Below are positions 10,779 through 21,921 of a DNA stretch of 64,000 bases, piece after piece; position 1 is the first letter of the stretch, and each line of letters begins with the position of its first letter. Below the pieces are notes generated by a model. The model saw only the letters and a program-made list of their open reading frames with translations. It made no database searches and had not been told where the DNA came from. Made by a program: the position numbers and the translations under genes. The DNA is taken from NCBI GenBank assembly GCA_948567375.1, contig OX419762.1, positions 59,253,034 through 59,317,033 on the forward strand, in the 5' to 3' direction. Source of the stretch: Lunularia cruciata (Eukaryota > Streptophyta > Marchantiopsida > Lunulariales > Lunulariaceae).

Positions 10779-11337
10779 GAGTGTTCTAGTCCAAGAGAAT
10801 GGATCACCCCTCTTGGAATAGCACGAACTACTGAAACTGAGTAATTTGAGGTAGAGAACATAGAGTAATCGCTAGACTTAGGAAGGACTTTAGAGAGCGG
10901 ATGGGATGGATGCGCCGAGAGGACAATTTCCCGCACCTAGCTTTCCATTCTCAAACCCATTCCACATCAAGGTTATGTACATCCAGCGTGAGCAGATAAG
11001 AGTATCGCTAGTTTATCACTTTGGTGCGGAATTCATGGACAAAGTGATGAACTCACCAAACCCGGTGATTCTACCTATGGTGATATATGACAGAGAGTGG
11101 GATTTGACAATCTAGATTCTATTATGATAATATGGATATGAATGTCCCAAATCCTCTCCCTTTCAACACTCAAGTAGAAATCCGTTATGTAGTGAGGCCG
11201 AAATTGATGTTTAGAGATTTTGTGGTTAGGAGTATTATCAACGAATGATAGCTTCTGAGGTCCCAATGGTAGTTCCGATAGTTCGTGCGCCTTCCAGAGT
11301 GATTATATTGACTCTGTATTGAAGTAGACGTTAGCAA
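10779..11337 (+). other. Element 2 leader
   Basis: This untranslated or decayed stretch between primer site and gag has a 69-codon frame (10906-11115) without recognisable domains. Confidence 0.5.
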
Positions 11338-12442
11338 TTGGGTGTTGCAGGAACCATGGATCCGCAGTTGCAAGAGCTGGTGCAAGGAATGCAAGGGATG
11401 TTGAATGAATTTCGAGAGATTAAGATGACAATGGAGACATTGCAAAGTCAAGTGCAGATCCTCAGGAACGATCAAGCCATGCAAGAAGAAGAGCCGTCTC
11501 AAAACCCAATACCTGCGACTGAAGTACTTGGAGAGGCACCCGTGCCTACAAACCCTATCAACGATGAAGCCACATTGCTACTCCGGATGAAGAAGACCTG
11601 CAACATCGAGCCTTACAAGGGGCAGCGTACGATGGGAGTAGTGGAGAATTGGATCTCGAGAATGAATTGATATTTTTGATTGTTCTCAATAGAGATCACA
11701 GAGCATGCTGCAGGCGTGTTTGCATGTGGGTACTTGACCGATAAAGCCCTCACATGGTATTGCTTGGGAACGATCCATGCTGGCAGAGAGAAGGGAGGTC
11801 ACATGGACAGCAATGCAAGAAGGACTGCTGAAGAATTTCCAATCGGTGGATTCTGTGCAGATGGCTCGAACCCAACTATGGGGATTGAGATAGAAGAATA
11901 GCGTACAAGAGTATGTGGAGGCATTTTTGGATCTACAAGTCGCAATTATCGACATGAGTCCAGCAGAGGCTCTCGACAATTTCAAACGAGGGTTGAAAGA
12001 GCGGATTTGCCAAGAAGTCATGGTGCAAAACCCTTGCACGGTATTTGAAGCTATTGCTTGTGCGTAGAGAATAGCTGGAGCATTAGGTGGAGGTGAAGGA
12101 GTAGTTCCACCTCAACATTATTGGGCAGAAATGCCACACATGGGTGGACCAGTACCAATGGAATTGGGCAACCTTCGATTCCGGGATCGAGGAGCACGGC
12201 CGCTTCAAGGAGAGCGGGGACGGGTAGAAGAACAAAGAGATGGAGTCCCACGAGGAGAAGGGACTCAAGGAGAACAACGCCGTTGTTACAATTGTGGTAG
12301 TATTGGGCACATATCTACCAATTGTCACACTCGTTTCCCTAGAGGCCCTCGGCCTTCGTACAGGCGATCTTTGAACAACATGGAGAGGCACATTGAAGAG
12401 GAGGAGGTGGAAACCACTTCGGAAAACAAAGATTGCCAGTAA
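11338..12442 (+). pseudogene. Element 2 gag (capsid/nucleocapsid), broken
   Basis: The first part (11338-11670) has a heptad-like coiled coil and GQRTMGVVENWISRMN, typical of a chromovirus Gag start. After stops, the Gag region continues at 11680-12060 in shifted frames. A CCHC knuckle CYNCGSIGHISTNC sits near 12283. Gag would form the virus-like particle and bind genomic RNA. At least three interruptions are visible (near 11668, 11899 and 12066), so no intact Gag can be made. Confidence 0.8.
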
Positions 12443-15400
12443 ATGTACCTCGCAACCTTACTGGCTCAATAAGGAAGCAGAGAAGCAAGGGAAGGAAGAA
12501 GAATAATGCGCAAAGATCCCGAAAGGCAACCTCACAATTGATTGTCGTGAATGGAATCCTAGAAGGTAATCAAGTGAGAGTATTAATAGATCCGGGAGCA
12601 ACAGAGAATTTCTTGTCTCGCTCTGTTGCAATAAGCTTGGGAATGGATCTAGAGAGAGATGGAAGTGAAGATGTAGAGTTACCAAATGGGCAAACAGAGA
12701 GGATTGAATCATTACCTAGACGGGTAACCCTCTCTGTAGGAGAATATCAGGAAGCAATTGAGTGGTGAGTGATACAGTTAGCCCGTTATGATGCAATTTT
12801 AGGTATGCCATGGATGGAGCAGTACAACCCAATGGTGGATTGGAGGAAGAAAGTAGTGAGAACCCACCAATGGTCAATCATTGGGGTTAAAGAAAAATCA
12901 CACAGGCAGAAATTGCCTCTATATGTCGTGGGGACGACAACTGTCTGTAAGACCGGTAGATGTTTTCTGGGTCTAATAAGAGAAGTCCAGAGTGCACAAC
13001 TCGCTGGACAAATTCCTGAGAAATTAAAGGATGTGGTGGATGAGTTTCAAGATGTCTTTCCCAATGATCTACCCTTAGGATTACCACCTAAAAGGCGAGT
13101 AGATCACAAAATAGAGACACTCCCGGGGAAGACACCTCCTTGTAAGGCCCCATATCGCCTATCACCTCATGAGTTGGAGGAGTGTAAGACTCAAATTGAG
13201 GAGATGCTACAGAAAGGGTTCATCCAACCTAGCATATCACCATATGGGGCCCCTATCTTGTTTGTGAAGAAGAAGGATGGTACAATGCGCATGTGCATTG
13301 ACTATTGGGGTCTCAATCAGCAAACAGTGAAGAACAAATACCCCTTACCTCGCATGGATGACCTGTTTGATCAACTCCATGGAGCGAGATACTTCACCAA
13401 ACTGGACTTGCGGAGCGGTTACAATCAAATCCGAATTGCAGAGGAGGATGTGTACAAAACTGCCTTTTGAACCAGGTATGGCCACTTTGAGTATCTTGTG
13501 ATGCCTTTTGGCCTCACCAATGCGCCTGCCACTTTCATGAGCCTAATGAATGACATATTTCGTCCATACTTAGATAAGTCTGTTATCGTCTTCTTGGATG
13601 ATATCTTAGTATATAGTAGCACAATGACAGAACACAAACAACATCTACGAGAGGTCCTCCAGATTCTAAGACAGAATCAATTGTACGCCAAAATCTCAAA
13701 GTGTGAGTTTGGCAAGTCTGAAGTAGACTACTTAGGGCATAGAGTAAGTGCAGAGGGCATTCAAGTATTGACAGATAAAATAGAGATCATTCAAAAATGG
13801 AGTGCCCCAAAAGATCAGATTCAACTTAAGAGCTTCTTGGGGTTGACGGGATTCTATCGTAGATTTGCCAAGGACTTCTCCAAGGTTGCACAGCCTTTAA
13901 CGGCACTACTTGGCAAGGGGAAGAAGTGGACATGGGGAACTGCACAAGAGTTGGCCTTTCAAGAATTGAAGGCCGCCTTGCTACATGCACCAATCTTGAA
14001 GTGGTATGACCCAAAACGTCCAATCAAGTTGGCTACGGATGCATCAGGCGTAGCAATAGGAGCAGTCCTACAACAAGAGTGGCATGACGGATGGCATCCA
14101 ATTGCATATTTCTCTCGAAAGTTGTTACCGGCAGAGTGCAACTACCACACCATAGAACGAGAAGAGTTGGCCATCGTTCTAGCAACCAAGCATTGGAAGC
14201 ACTACCTGGGCGAGAAGGCATTTGTAGTAGAGACAGACCACAAACCTCTAGTCTACCTCGAGACGCAAAAGGATCTATCTCATCGCCAAATTCGGTGGGC
14301 AGAGTGGCGACAACGCTTCAACATGACAATCACCTACGTGGAAGGTAAGAAGCAACTTGCAAATGCATTCACCCGCATGCCAATGGCCAACAACTTGGCG
14401 GCAGAGGTTAAGATTAACCCTGAATTCTGGCAAGAGATTCTAGCTGCTACAAAAACTGATCCACAGATTGTAGCAATCGTCCAAAGGTGTCACCAGCACC
14501 CAAGGACTCACCTTTCGGGAGGGCCGATTGTGGATCCCAAATGTCCCAGAATTATGCACCACCATTCTAGCGGAATGTCATGATTCGGCCATTGCAGCTC
14601 ATGTCGGAGTGGACAAGACCTTGGAGGCAGTCAAGCGCCATTACTATTGGCCCAAGATGAGCAACGACGTGATGGACTATGTGCGTAGCTGCCTACTTTG
14701 TCAACAGAACAAAGCTTCTAATCAAGCTCCTGCAGGGCTCCTTCAACCTCTTCCCACTCCTACCCAGCGTTGGGAACAAGTGAGTATGGATCTCGTCTGT
14801 GAATTACCCAAGACCACCTCAGGGTTTGACTCCATTGTGGTCTTTGTGGACCGGCTCAGCAAAATGATTCATGTACGCCCTACCACCAAGGAGGTGACCG
14901 CTCCACAACTAGCTCAACTATACTTAGATGCAGTCTTTGCTCACCATGGCTTGTCTAGAGTACTCATCATCGATAGAGGCACCCAATTCACCAGTTTGTT
15001 TTGGCGAACACTCTTTGGGTTCTTCAAAACCAAGTTGGCCATGTCTACAGCTTACCACCCACAAACAGATGGCCAAACAGAGCGGGCTAATCGCACGATT
15101 GAAGACATGTTACGCGGCTTCACCTTAGAAGAGCAAGAGAGGTGGGACACCCTACTACCGTTGGTGGAATTCGCTTACAACAATTCAGTGAATGCCTCCA
15201 CCCAGGTCACTCCGTTCTTCCTCATGTATGGTGAGCATCCCTTCACACCTTCTAGCTTGATGAAGATCCGTCCAGTGACTACCAAGGTTGATGCAGTCAA
15301 CACATTTGTTTCTAGAATCCAACAAGGTGTGTAGAGCGCCAAGCACAGGTTACATATTGCGCAAAATCGACAAAAGCAGTATGCTGATGCACACCGTAGG

Positions 15401-15862
15401 AACATGGAGTTCAATGTTGGGGATCAAGTGTGGCTATCGACAACCAACCTCACATTAGTTGGATCTCGTAAGCTCAGACCTCGTTTTATTGGGCCTTTCT
15501 CGATTCTTCGTCGCATCGGCGCTGTGGCCTATCACCTTGAGCTACCACCACACATGAAGATCCATCCAGTGTTCCATGTCTCCCTATTACGCAGATATGC
15601 TCCCCGATCAGGCCAAGGTACTTCCACACAAGACATTCGACCTTGTCCGACAGTCATTGATGGCACAGAGGAATATGAAGTGGAGCGGATTCTCCAAAAG
15701 CGCATGCGTGGTACTCACCATCCGCGGGTGGAATATCTAGTACAATGGAAAGGTTACCCCCTCTATGAAGCAACCTGGGAACCCGCTGCCAATTTGGCAC
15801 ATGCACCGGTGTTGGTGCAAGCATTTGAGCAACAATTGCACAACGAGGACGTTGCGTCTTAA
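12433..15862 (+). pseudogene. Element 2 pol (protease, RT, RNase H, integrase, chromodomain), broken
   Basis: The segments are 12433-12768 (aspartic protease, RVLIDPGATENFLS, with DPG where DSG is usual), 12769-13470 and 13498-14583 (RT with FLDDILVYS; RNase H with [14 protein letters not shown]), 14528-15334 (integrase with HHCC residues, MDLV, IIDRG and HPQTDGQTERAN supplying D, D and E), and 15404-15862 (C-terminus with chromodomain YEVERILQKR...YLVQWKGYPLYEATWEP). In-frame stops lie at 12766-12768, 13468-13470 and 15332-15334, and a frame change near 14530-14580. Two of the stops fit CGA to TGA and CAG to TAG changes. The chromodomain would direct insertion to chromatin carrying specific histone marks. 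Confidence 0.92.
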
Positions 15863-15875
15863 AAGGAGAGAGGTC
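15861..15875 (+). other. Element 2 polypurine tract
   Basis: The purine-rich stretch AAAAGGAGAGAGG directly precedes the 3' LTR and would prime plus-strand DNA synthesis. Confidence 0.75.
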
Positions 15876-16613
15876 TATAATACCAAGAGTTAGCCATATG
15901 ATCTAGATGTGAAATTCGGTTTGGTAACATCTAGAATGATGTTATACATGGTGGTCAAAATAGATCAAATAGAAGTATCACCAAAAGAGTACTTCTACTA
16001 ATAGTGCAGAAACCAAAATAGACTTGAGAACCTTAGAACCAATAGCTAGACATATGATTTAAAGGTGAGAATTGGTTTGGTAACATCTGGAAGGATGTTA
16101 CACATGATGGACTAAACAGATCAGAAAGAGGTATCACCAAAAGGGGACTTCTACTAATAGAGTAGGAACCAAAATATGCCTGAAATCTTTGAAGGCAATT
16201 TCGAAGACCTAAACGGATGAATTAGGCCTCAAAAATGTGCAGAATCCCCCCCCAACAGAGGAAAGGCTGGCCTTCCCTCCCCCTGGTTTGTCTTGTCAAG
16301 AGCTTTCCAATGGTACCTTACTCATGTGATTTTGAGATTCCTACAGGAAGATTCCCTAAAAGATTCCCTCCGGTCAAAGCTCATTTGACCAACCAGATAG
16401 GACCTAGACCAGACAAGTCACCCATCCAAGTAATTAATCCAAGGGTGGAGCTTGTTGACATGTCACCTATCTGTGTCCCTAATCCTATGGTGAAGCTTCC
16501 TTGGAGGAGATCCTCTTTGTCTATATAATAAAGAGAAGGTGCTCCCTTGGAGCATCGGATGTTTGAGTGTGCAATCTGTGTTTTCTTTCTTCTCTTGTCC
16601 TCGGAGTATTACA
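15876..16613 (+). repeat. Element 2 3' LTR
   Basis: It is 738 bp, starting TATAATACC (the terminal TG has become TA) and ending ATTACA. The C-run is 8 bases against 12 in the 5' LTR. It is followed by GATTG. Confidence 0.95.
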
Positions 16614-19557
16614 GATTGGGAGGGAGAAGATCTAAGACCAAGGAGTTGTGTGAGGTTTGTGAAGTTGAAGGACTTCCAAAAGGACATGAGTGTAGTGGAG
16701 TAAAAGCACTTTTGGAAACTTTGGTGAAGGATCTTGGAGAGAGTCTTAGTACAGCTACAGAAATACTACCACCTTCATCAGCTAGTTCTCAAGATTAGTA
16801 ATGGAGATAATCTTTCAACTTATGGATAAACTATCCATGAGAGTTAGATTAATATGCACTCTAGGATTTGATGTTGCTATAGAAATCTTGGAGCAACCAG
16901 AACCTTTTGTTTTCCCTAGAGTGGATTATTCTCAGATGGTGTTAGTCATTTATATACTCTATTAGTAATAAAGTGAGAGAAAAAAAAATTTGAGAGAAAA
17001 GAAAGATAGTGAGGGGTTAAGATGGGAAAACTTCCAGTTTTCTTTGGCAAGGATGGAGAAGATGTGGAGACCTTTGTGAGATACTTCAAGAGAGCTTGCA
17101 TAGGAAACAATGAGATGAGGAAGAATGAGTGGGCCTCATTATTACTAGATTTCTTTGAGGATGCAACACTTACATGGTATGAGTCAGAATACCAAAAGAG
17201 AGAGGGGAGAGAGGGGGAAGAGGAGTCTTGGGAGACTCTGACTTCAGCACTCATTAAGAACTTTCTTCCTGATGAGAGTTATGAGAGATTGATGAGTGAG
17301 GTTACATTTCTCAAGCAAGGAGATGGAGAGAAAGTGAGAGTTTATGTGGAAAGAGTGGAAAAGTTGGAGTCCAGATTTCGCATAGTGTTGAGGAAGGGTG
17401 GGGATGATGTGGAGACTACAATGATTGGCATAGGAGCCATGCTCACCAAGAATTTTGTGGGAGGATTGAGACCACAAATTAGAAGCAAGGTGAGATATGA
17501 GAAACCTTCTTCCAAGGTTGAAGCTATCAAGATCGCAATTCATATGGAGGAGAGTTTGGAAGGGGATGAGAGTGATTTGGTGGTGAAGGAGGTTGTGCAT
17601 CCTCCTCAAGGCTACAAGTATGGTGGAACTTCTGATACTTTGGTGACAAGGGTTGCACCACAAGTAGTAGTTGCTCCAGTTCTTGCACCTCCACCAAAAG
17701 ATCCACTCCAAACCATCACAGAACAACTTGCGGATCTCAAGATCAATGTGGTGCAACTATGGGAGAAGAGAGAGGTGGATCAGAATGTAGGGAGAGTGCC
17801 TAGGAGTTATGGAAACTATCCATATAGAGGAGGCCAACCAGCCAACAATTTCAATGATAGAAATTGTTTTGGTTGTGGAGGAAGAGGCCATATCCAAAGG
17901 AATTGCCCAAATTCCACTTACCATGGAGGAAGGGGTTATGAGGGAGCCAATAGAGGGAAAGAGGGAGGTAATGAAACCCAAGTGGCTCCTAATCCCAACA
18001 AAGGTAAGGGGATAGCATCCATAGATGTGGTTGAGAGCAAGTATGAGGAGGGAGAGTGCTCAAACTCCAAGGGTCTTAATTTGGAGCTTTTGGCACAAGA
18101 GAAGAAGAGAGCTCGTTTTGCAGAGGATGTTCACTCTTCTCAAGGATTTACTTCAAGCAAGGATACTCCTATGTCTACTAGGAACACTCGCACCTCAACA
18201 CCATCAACAACAAAGACTCCAAGGAAGAAGTTGGGGATGGAAGACTTCTTGATCTCAAAGCAACAATGGAACTACAATGTGTTGGAGGATGTTGGTAGTC
18301 ACAAGGCTAACATCACAGTGGGCCAATTAATTGCTTTGAACCCTACCTTGAGAAAGGAGCTTAGAGGTGGTTTGAGTTCTACAAGGAGCAAGAAGAAGAA
18401 AAAGGCAAAAGTTCTTGTATCAATGGGGGTGGTGGATGCCAAGCCAGCACCATGGGAGGCTTGTGAATATGCCTCCAAGATTGATGTGAGAATGAATGGT
18501 CACAACATCAAGGATGCATTGGTTGATGGAGGATCAGCAGTGAATGCCATGTCAGAAAGGTTGATGAAGAAGTTGGGTATGATACCCTCAAGACCTTCAA
18601 CATTTGTGGTGAGCATGGCAAACAAGCAACAAGTTCGACCAGTAGGGGTGATGGATAAGGTGGTAGTTTCAGTTATGGGAGTTCAAAATCTCATGACTTT
18701 CCAAGTCTTGAAGGATTCAAGCTATGACTTACTTCTTGGGAGGCCATGGTTGAGAGCAGCATGCACAACTAATCGATGGCACAAAGGGCACTTGAGGATT
18801 GGGCCATCAAACCATAGAGTCACTGTTCTTGTGACTAACACCACCAACACTTCACATTCAGATACCCCATCTTCTGATTATTGGGAATCAGATTCTGAAG
18901 AAGGAGCTTCAAGTGTGGACACAAGCATGGAAGAGGAGACTTCCACGGAGGAAGATGAATCTGAATCTGATTCAGATGTGTATCCTTTGTGTGCTATGGA
19001 TTTTGCACCTAAGCCAGAGGTTTTGAAGGACCCAAATAAATCACCATTGACACTTGAGGAGGTAGAGAGAAGGTTATCTACCCTCAAGTATGGCCCAAAT
19101 GTTACCAAGGAGGAGAAGGTGAGATTTGAGGAGATTTTCCGCAAGTTCATCCATGTGTTTGCTTTTAGTTACAAGGATTTGAAGGAAGTCACCTTGGAGG
19201 AGCACAAGATAGAGGTGGAGTCACATGCAAGACCAATCCGCCAAAAGCAACGTCGCATTAGCCCACCAATATCTTTGGTTGTGAAGGAGGAGATTGATAA
19301 GCTCAAGGAGGCTGGATTTATCTTTGAGGTGGAGAATTCAGAATGGATGTCTCCAATTTTCATTGTGAAGAAAAAGAATGGCAAGCTTTGGGTATGTGTG
19401 GATTACAAGAAGCTCAATGCTGTTACAAAGAAGGACTACTACCCATTGCCATTCATTGATGAGATCTTGGAGGAGGTTGTAGGTCATGAGAGGTACAGTT
19501 TTGGAGATGGTTATAGTGGATATAACCAAATCAAGATTGCACCAGAGCATCAACAAC

Positions 19558-19569
19558 TCACCACACCTT
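19558..19569 (+). other. In-frame 9-bp deletion in Element 1 RT
   Basis: Element 1 reads QQLTTPWGTYAF where Element 3 reads QQLTTFTTPWGTYAF. The lost FTT triplet belongs to the conserved F-T block before the RT substrate-binding region, so this RT is probably inactive independently of the later stop. Confidence 0.75.
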
Positions 19570-21194
19570 GGGGAACTTACGCTTTCAAGGTCATGCCTTT
19601 TGGGCTTTGCAATGCTCCAGCCACATTCCAACGGTTCATGAACAAGGTATTTGAACCTTTCATTGGGAAATTTGTGAGAGATTTCATTGATGACTTTTGT
19701 GTCTATGGGAGCAAGGAGGAGCACTTTGAGTACCTAATCAAAGTCTTGCAACGCTTGGATGAGGCAAATGCATCACTCAACCCAAAGAAGTGAATTTTTG
19801 GATGTGAAGAAGGTCTACTTTTGGGGCACATCATCTCCAAGGATGGAATAGCAGTTGATCCTGAGAAGGTGAGGAAAATCTCAGACCTTCTATTCTCTTC
19901 AAGCTTGACAAAGTTATGCCAATTCTTGGGAATGGTTGGGTACTATAGGAGGTTCATCTTCTCATTTTCCAACAAGCCTTATGCATTGACCATCTACATG
20001 AAGAAGGGTGTAGATTACATGGTGATTTTGGAAGACAAGGAGGCTCTCAAAGCTTTTGAGGAGCTCAAGCAATCCCTTGTTGTAGCTCCAATTCTTGCTA
20101 AACCTGATTGGAGTAAACCTTTCATCCTCTACACTGATGCTTCTAATGTAACTATAGGATGCACTCTTAGTCAATTAGACCAAGATGGGCATGATCATCC
20201 AATAGCTTATGCTAGTAGGCAGATGGTTTCAGCAGAGAAGAACTACTCTGTCACGGAGAGAGAAGGGTTGGCAGTGATCTTTGGTCTCAAGAAGTTTAGA
20301 TACTACTTGATTGGAGGGAAAGCCACCATTGTCACGGATCACAAGGCTTTGAAGTACATCTTCAACAAGCCTAATGTTGAAGGGAGACTAGCAAGGTGGA
20401 TGAGACTCTTGTTTGAGTATGACTACACCATTGAAGATAGGCCAGGAAAGAAACATGCAAATGCTGATTTATTATCTAGAGCCTATGATCATGATGGAGA
20501 TGAGCCAGTGGATGATTCCTTCCCGGATGAGGAGCTCATGACAATCTCAATCACTCAAGAGGTTCCAATGGAGAACAAGGAGATTGTGGATTTTGTGACA
20601 AGAGGTAACTATCCAGAAGGAATGCATGCTAGGGAGAGGAAGGCCCTTGCAGCAAGATCTAGACCTTACACAATGGTGGAGGATATTCTTTTTCACCAAG
20701 GAGCAGATGGTCTACTTCGAAGAGCAGTGGGTAAGGAAGAGTCTATCCTACTCATAAAGGAGTTTCATGAAGGTTTAGTATATGGAGGATACTTTGCAAG
20801 AAAGGTGACTGCTTTCAAGATTCTAGATGCAGGTTACCATTGGAGAGGGATTTTCAAGGATTGTCTTGATTATTGCAAAACTTGTCATGTTTGTCAAGCT
20901 TTTGCTAGAAAGTCTACATCCACTCCACCACTTAGATCAATTCCATTGCTAGGACCTTTTGAGAAGTGGGGAATTGATTTTGTAGGTCCTCTCAATAGAA
21001 CCCCAAGGAACAATCGGTACATTGTGGTAGTTACTGATAACCTTACCAAGTGGGTTGAGGCTAGACCATTGAGGGACAAGAATGAAGATGAAGTGGGTAG
21101 ATTTCTTTATGAACGCATTATCACTAGGTTTGGATGCCCTTTGGAGTTGGTTTCTGATAGAGGAGAAGAGTTTACAGGAAGCATTACTACAGCC

Positions 21195-21873
21195 TGTGAG
21201 CCGGCCTGTCTCTCACTCAGGATGAACCTCTGATGGCTATTATGGTAGCGCACCATGGACTAAGAAGGCAAGGAACCCCAACTCCATCATACTCCTCCAA
21301 GGCTAACACTCCAAGACTCAAGACATTGCTCACTAGAGAACTCAATGAGAGAGAGATAGTTGCAAATGAAAGGATGATGAGTACCTCCTCACTCCTTGTT
21401 TATATACTTGTGAAATAGTTACGTACCAAAGTTACTAATTACCGTAGTAACTCAAGTTACTAGACTAAAAGTCAAGTAAAGTCAAAAAGTAGAAAGGAAT
21501 ATCCATTCACATGGGCATATTCCCCTTATCTTGACCCAACCACTAAAGCAAGGATTCCTTCACATGGGCTATCCTTGGACTAAAGAAGAATCCAAAACAA
21601 AAAGGCTTGCGGGCCCAAGAGTTCTCAACTCTTTCCCCAAAGCCAAACACCTAGGAATAATACCAAGTCAACACACTAAAATCCAAAATAGTGGTGCTCA
21701 TCTTTTCTACTTCCTCTAAAGTAAGGTCACATCTATCTTAGCTATGACTAACTTTAGCTAACCATGACTAATATAGAACCATCCTTTATCTCTATATAAA
21801 TAATATCTCTTAAGTACTTGTAATACTAAGCTAAATATCACAATACCACACACATGCACAAATGGGTGTTACA
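21195..21873 (-). repeat. Element 3 3' LTR
   Basis: Seen on the + strand, it begins TGTGAGCCGG and ends GGGTGTTACA. It lacks 14 bp present in the Element 1 LTR. The polypurine tract of the minus-strand element (complement of ACATTTACCCCCGG) adjoins at 21874-21884. Confidence 0.95.
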
Positions 21874-21892
21874 TTTACCCCCGGACTAAGTT

Positions 21893-21914
21893 TTCACTTT
21901 GTCCTCAAAGTGAA
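21893..21914 (-). other. Conserved hairpin between pol stop and 3' LTR (Element 3)
   Basis: TTCACTTTG and CAAAGTGAA pair around a 4-nt loop. The same hairpin occurs in Element 1 at 29651-29672. It starts 8 bp after the pol stop and could act in RNA stability, 3' processing or plus-strand priming; the role is inferred. Confidence 0.5.
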
Positions 21915-21921
21915 GGTCTCT

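Larger units (their letters stand above)
10021..16613 (+). mobile_element. Element 2: Ty3/gypsy chromovirus nested in Element 1
   Basis: LTRs lie at 10021-10765 and 15876-16613. The 5-bp target duplication GATTG is perfect at 10016-10020 and 16614-16618. A tRNA-iMet primer site, gag with zinc knuckle, protease, RT, RNase H, integrase and a terminal chromodomain occur in the chromovirus order. Several stops and frame changes make it non-autonomous now. Removing it restores the Element 1 reading frame, which proves the insertion point. Confidence 0.97.
9727..16798 (+). pseudogene. Pre-gag zinc-knuckle ORF of Element 1, split by Element 2
   Basis: The coding parts are 9727-10020 and 16619-16798. 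Leaving out Element 2 and one GATTG duplicate gives 474 nt (158 codons with stop), exactly the length of the intact copy in Element 3. It contains a CCHC zinc knuckle CFLCGENGHKASSC (near 9895) and a second Cys/His cluster CEVCEVEGLPKGHEC (near 16648), then a Leu-rich C-terminus. CCHC knuckles usually bind nucleic acid. It is a frame separate from gag-pol, which has its own knuckle. Element 2 certainly inactivates this copy. Confidence 0.75.

Noticed and set aside
17022-21194. Possibility that the long gag-pol frame is a domesticated host gene
   Set aside because: It has LTRs, a primer site, target duplications and several inactivating changes, so it is an ordinary dead retrotransposon copy.
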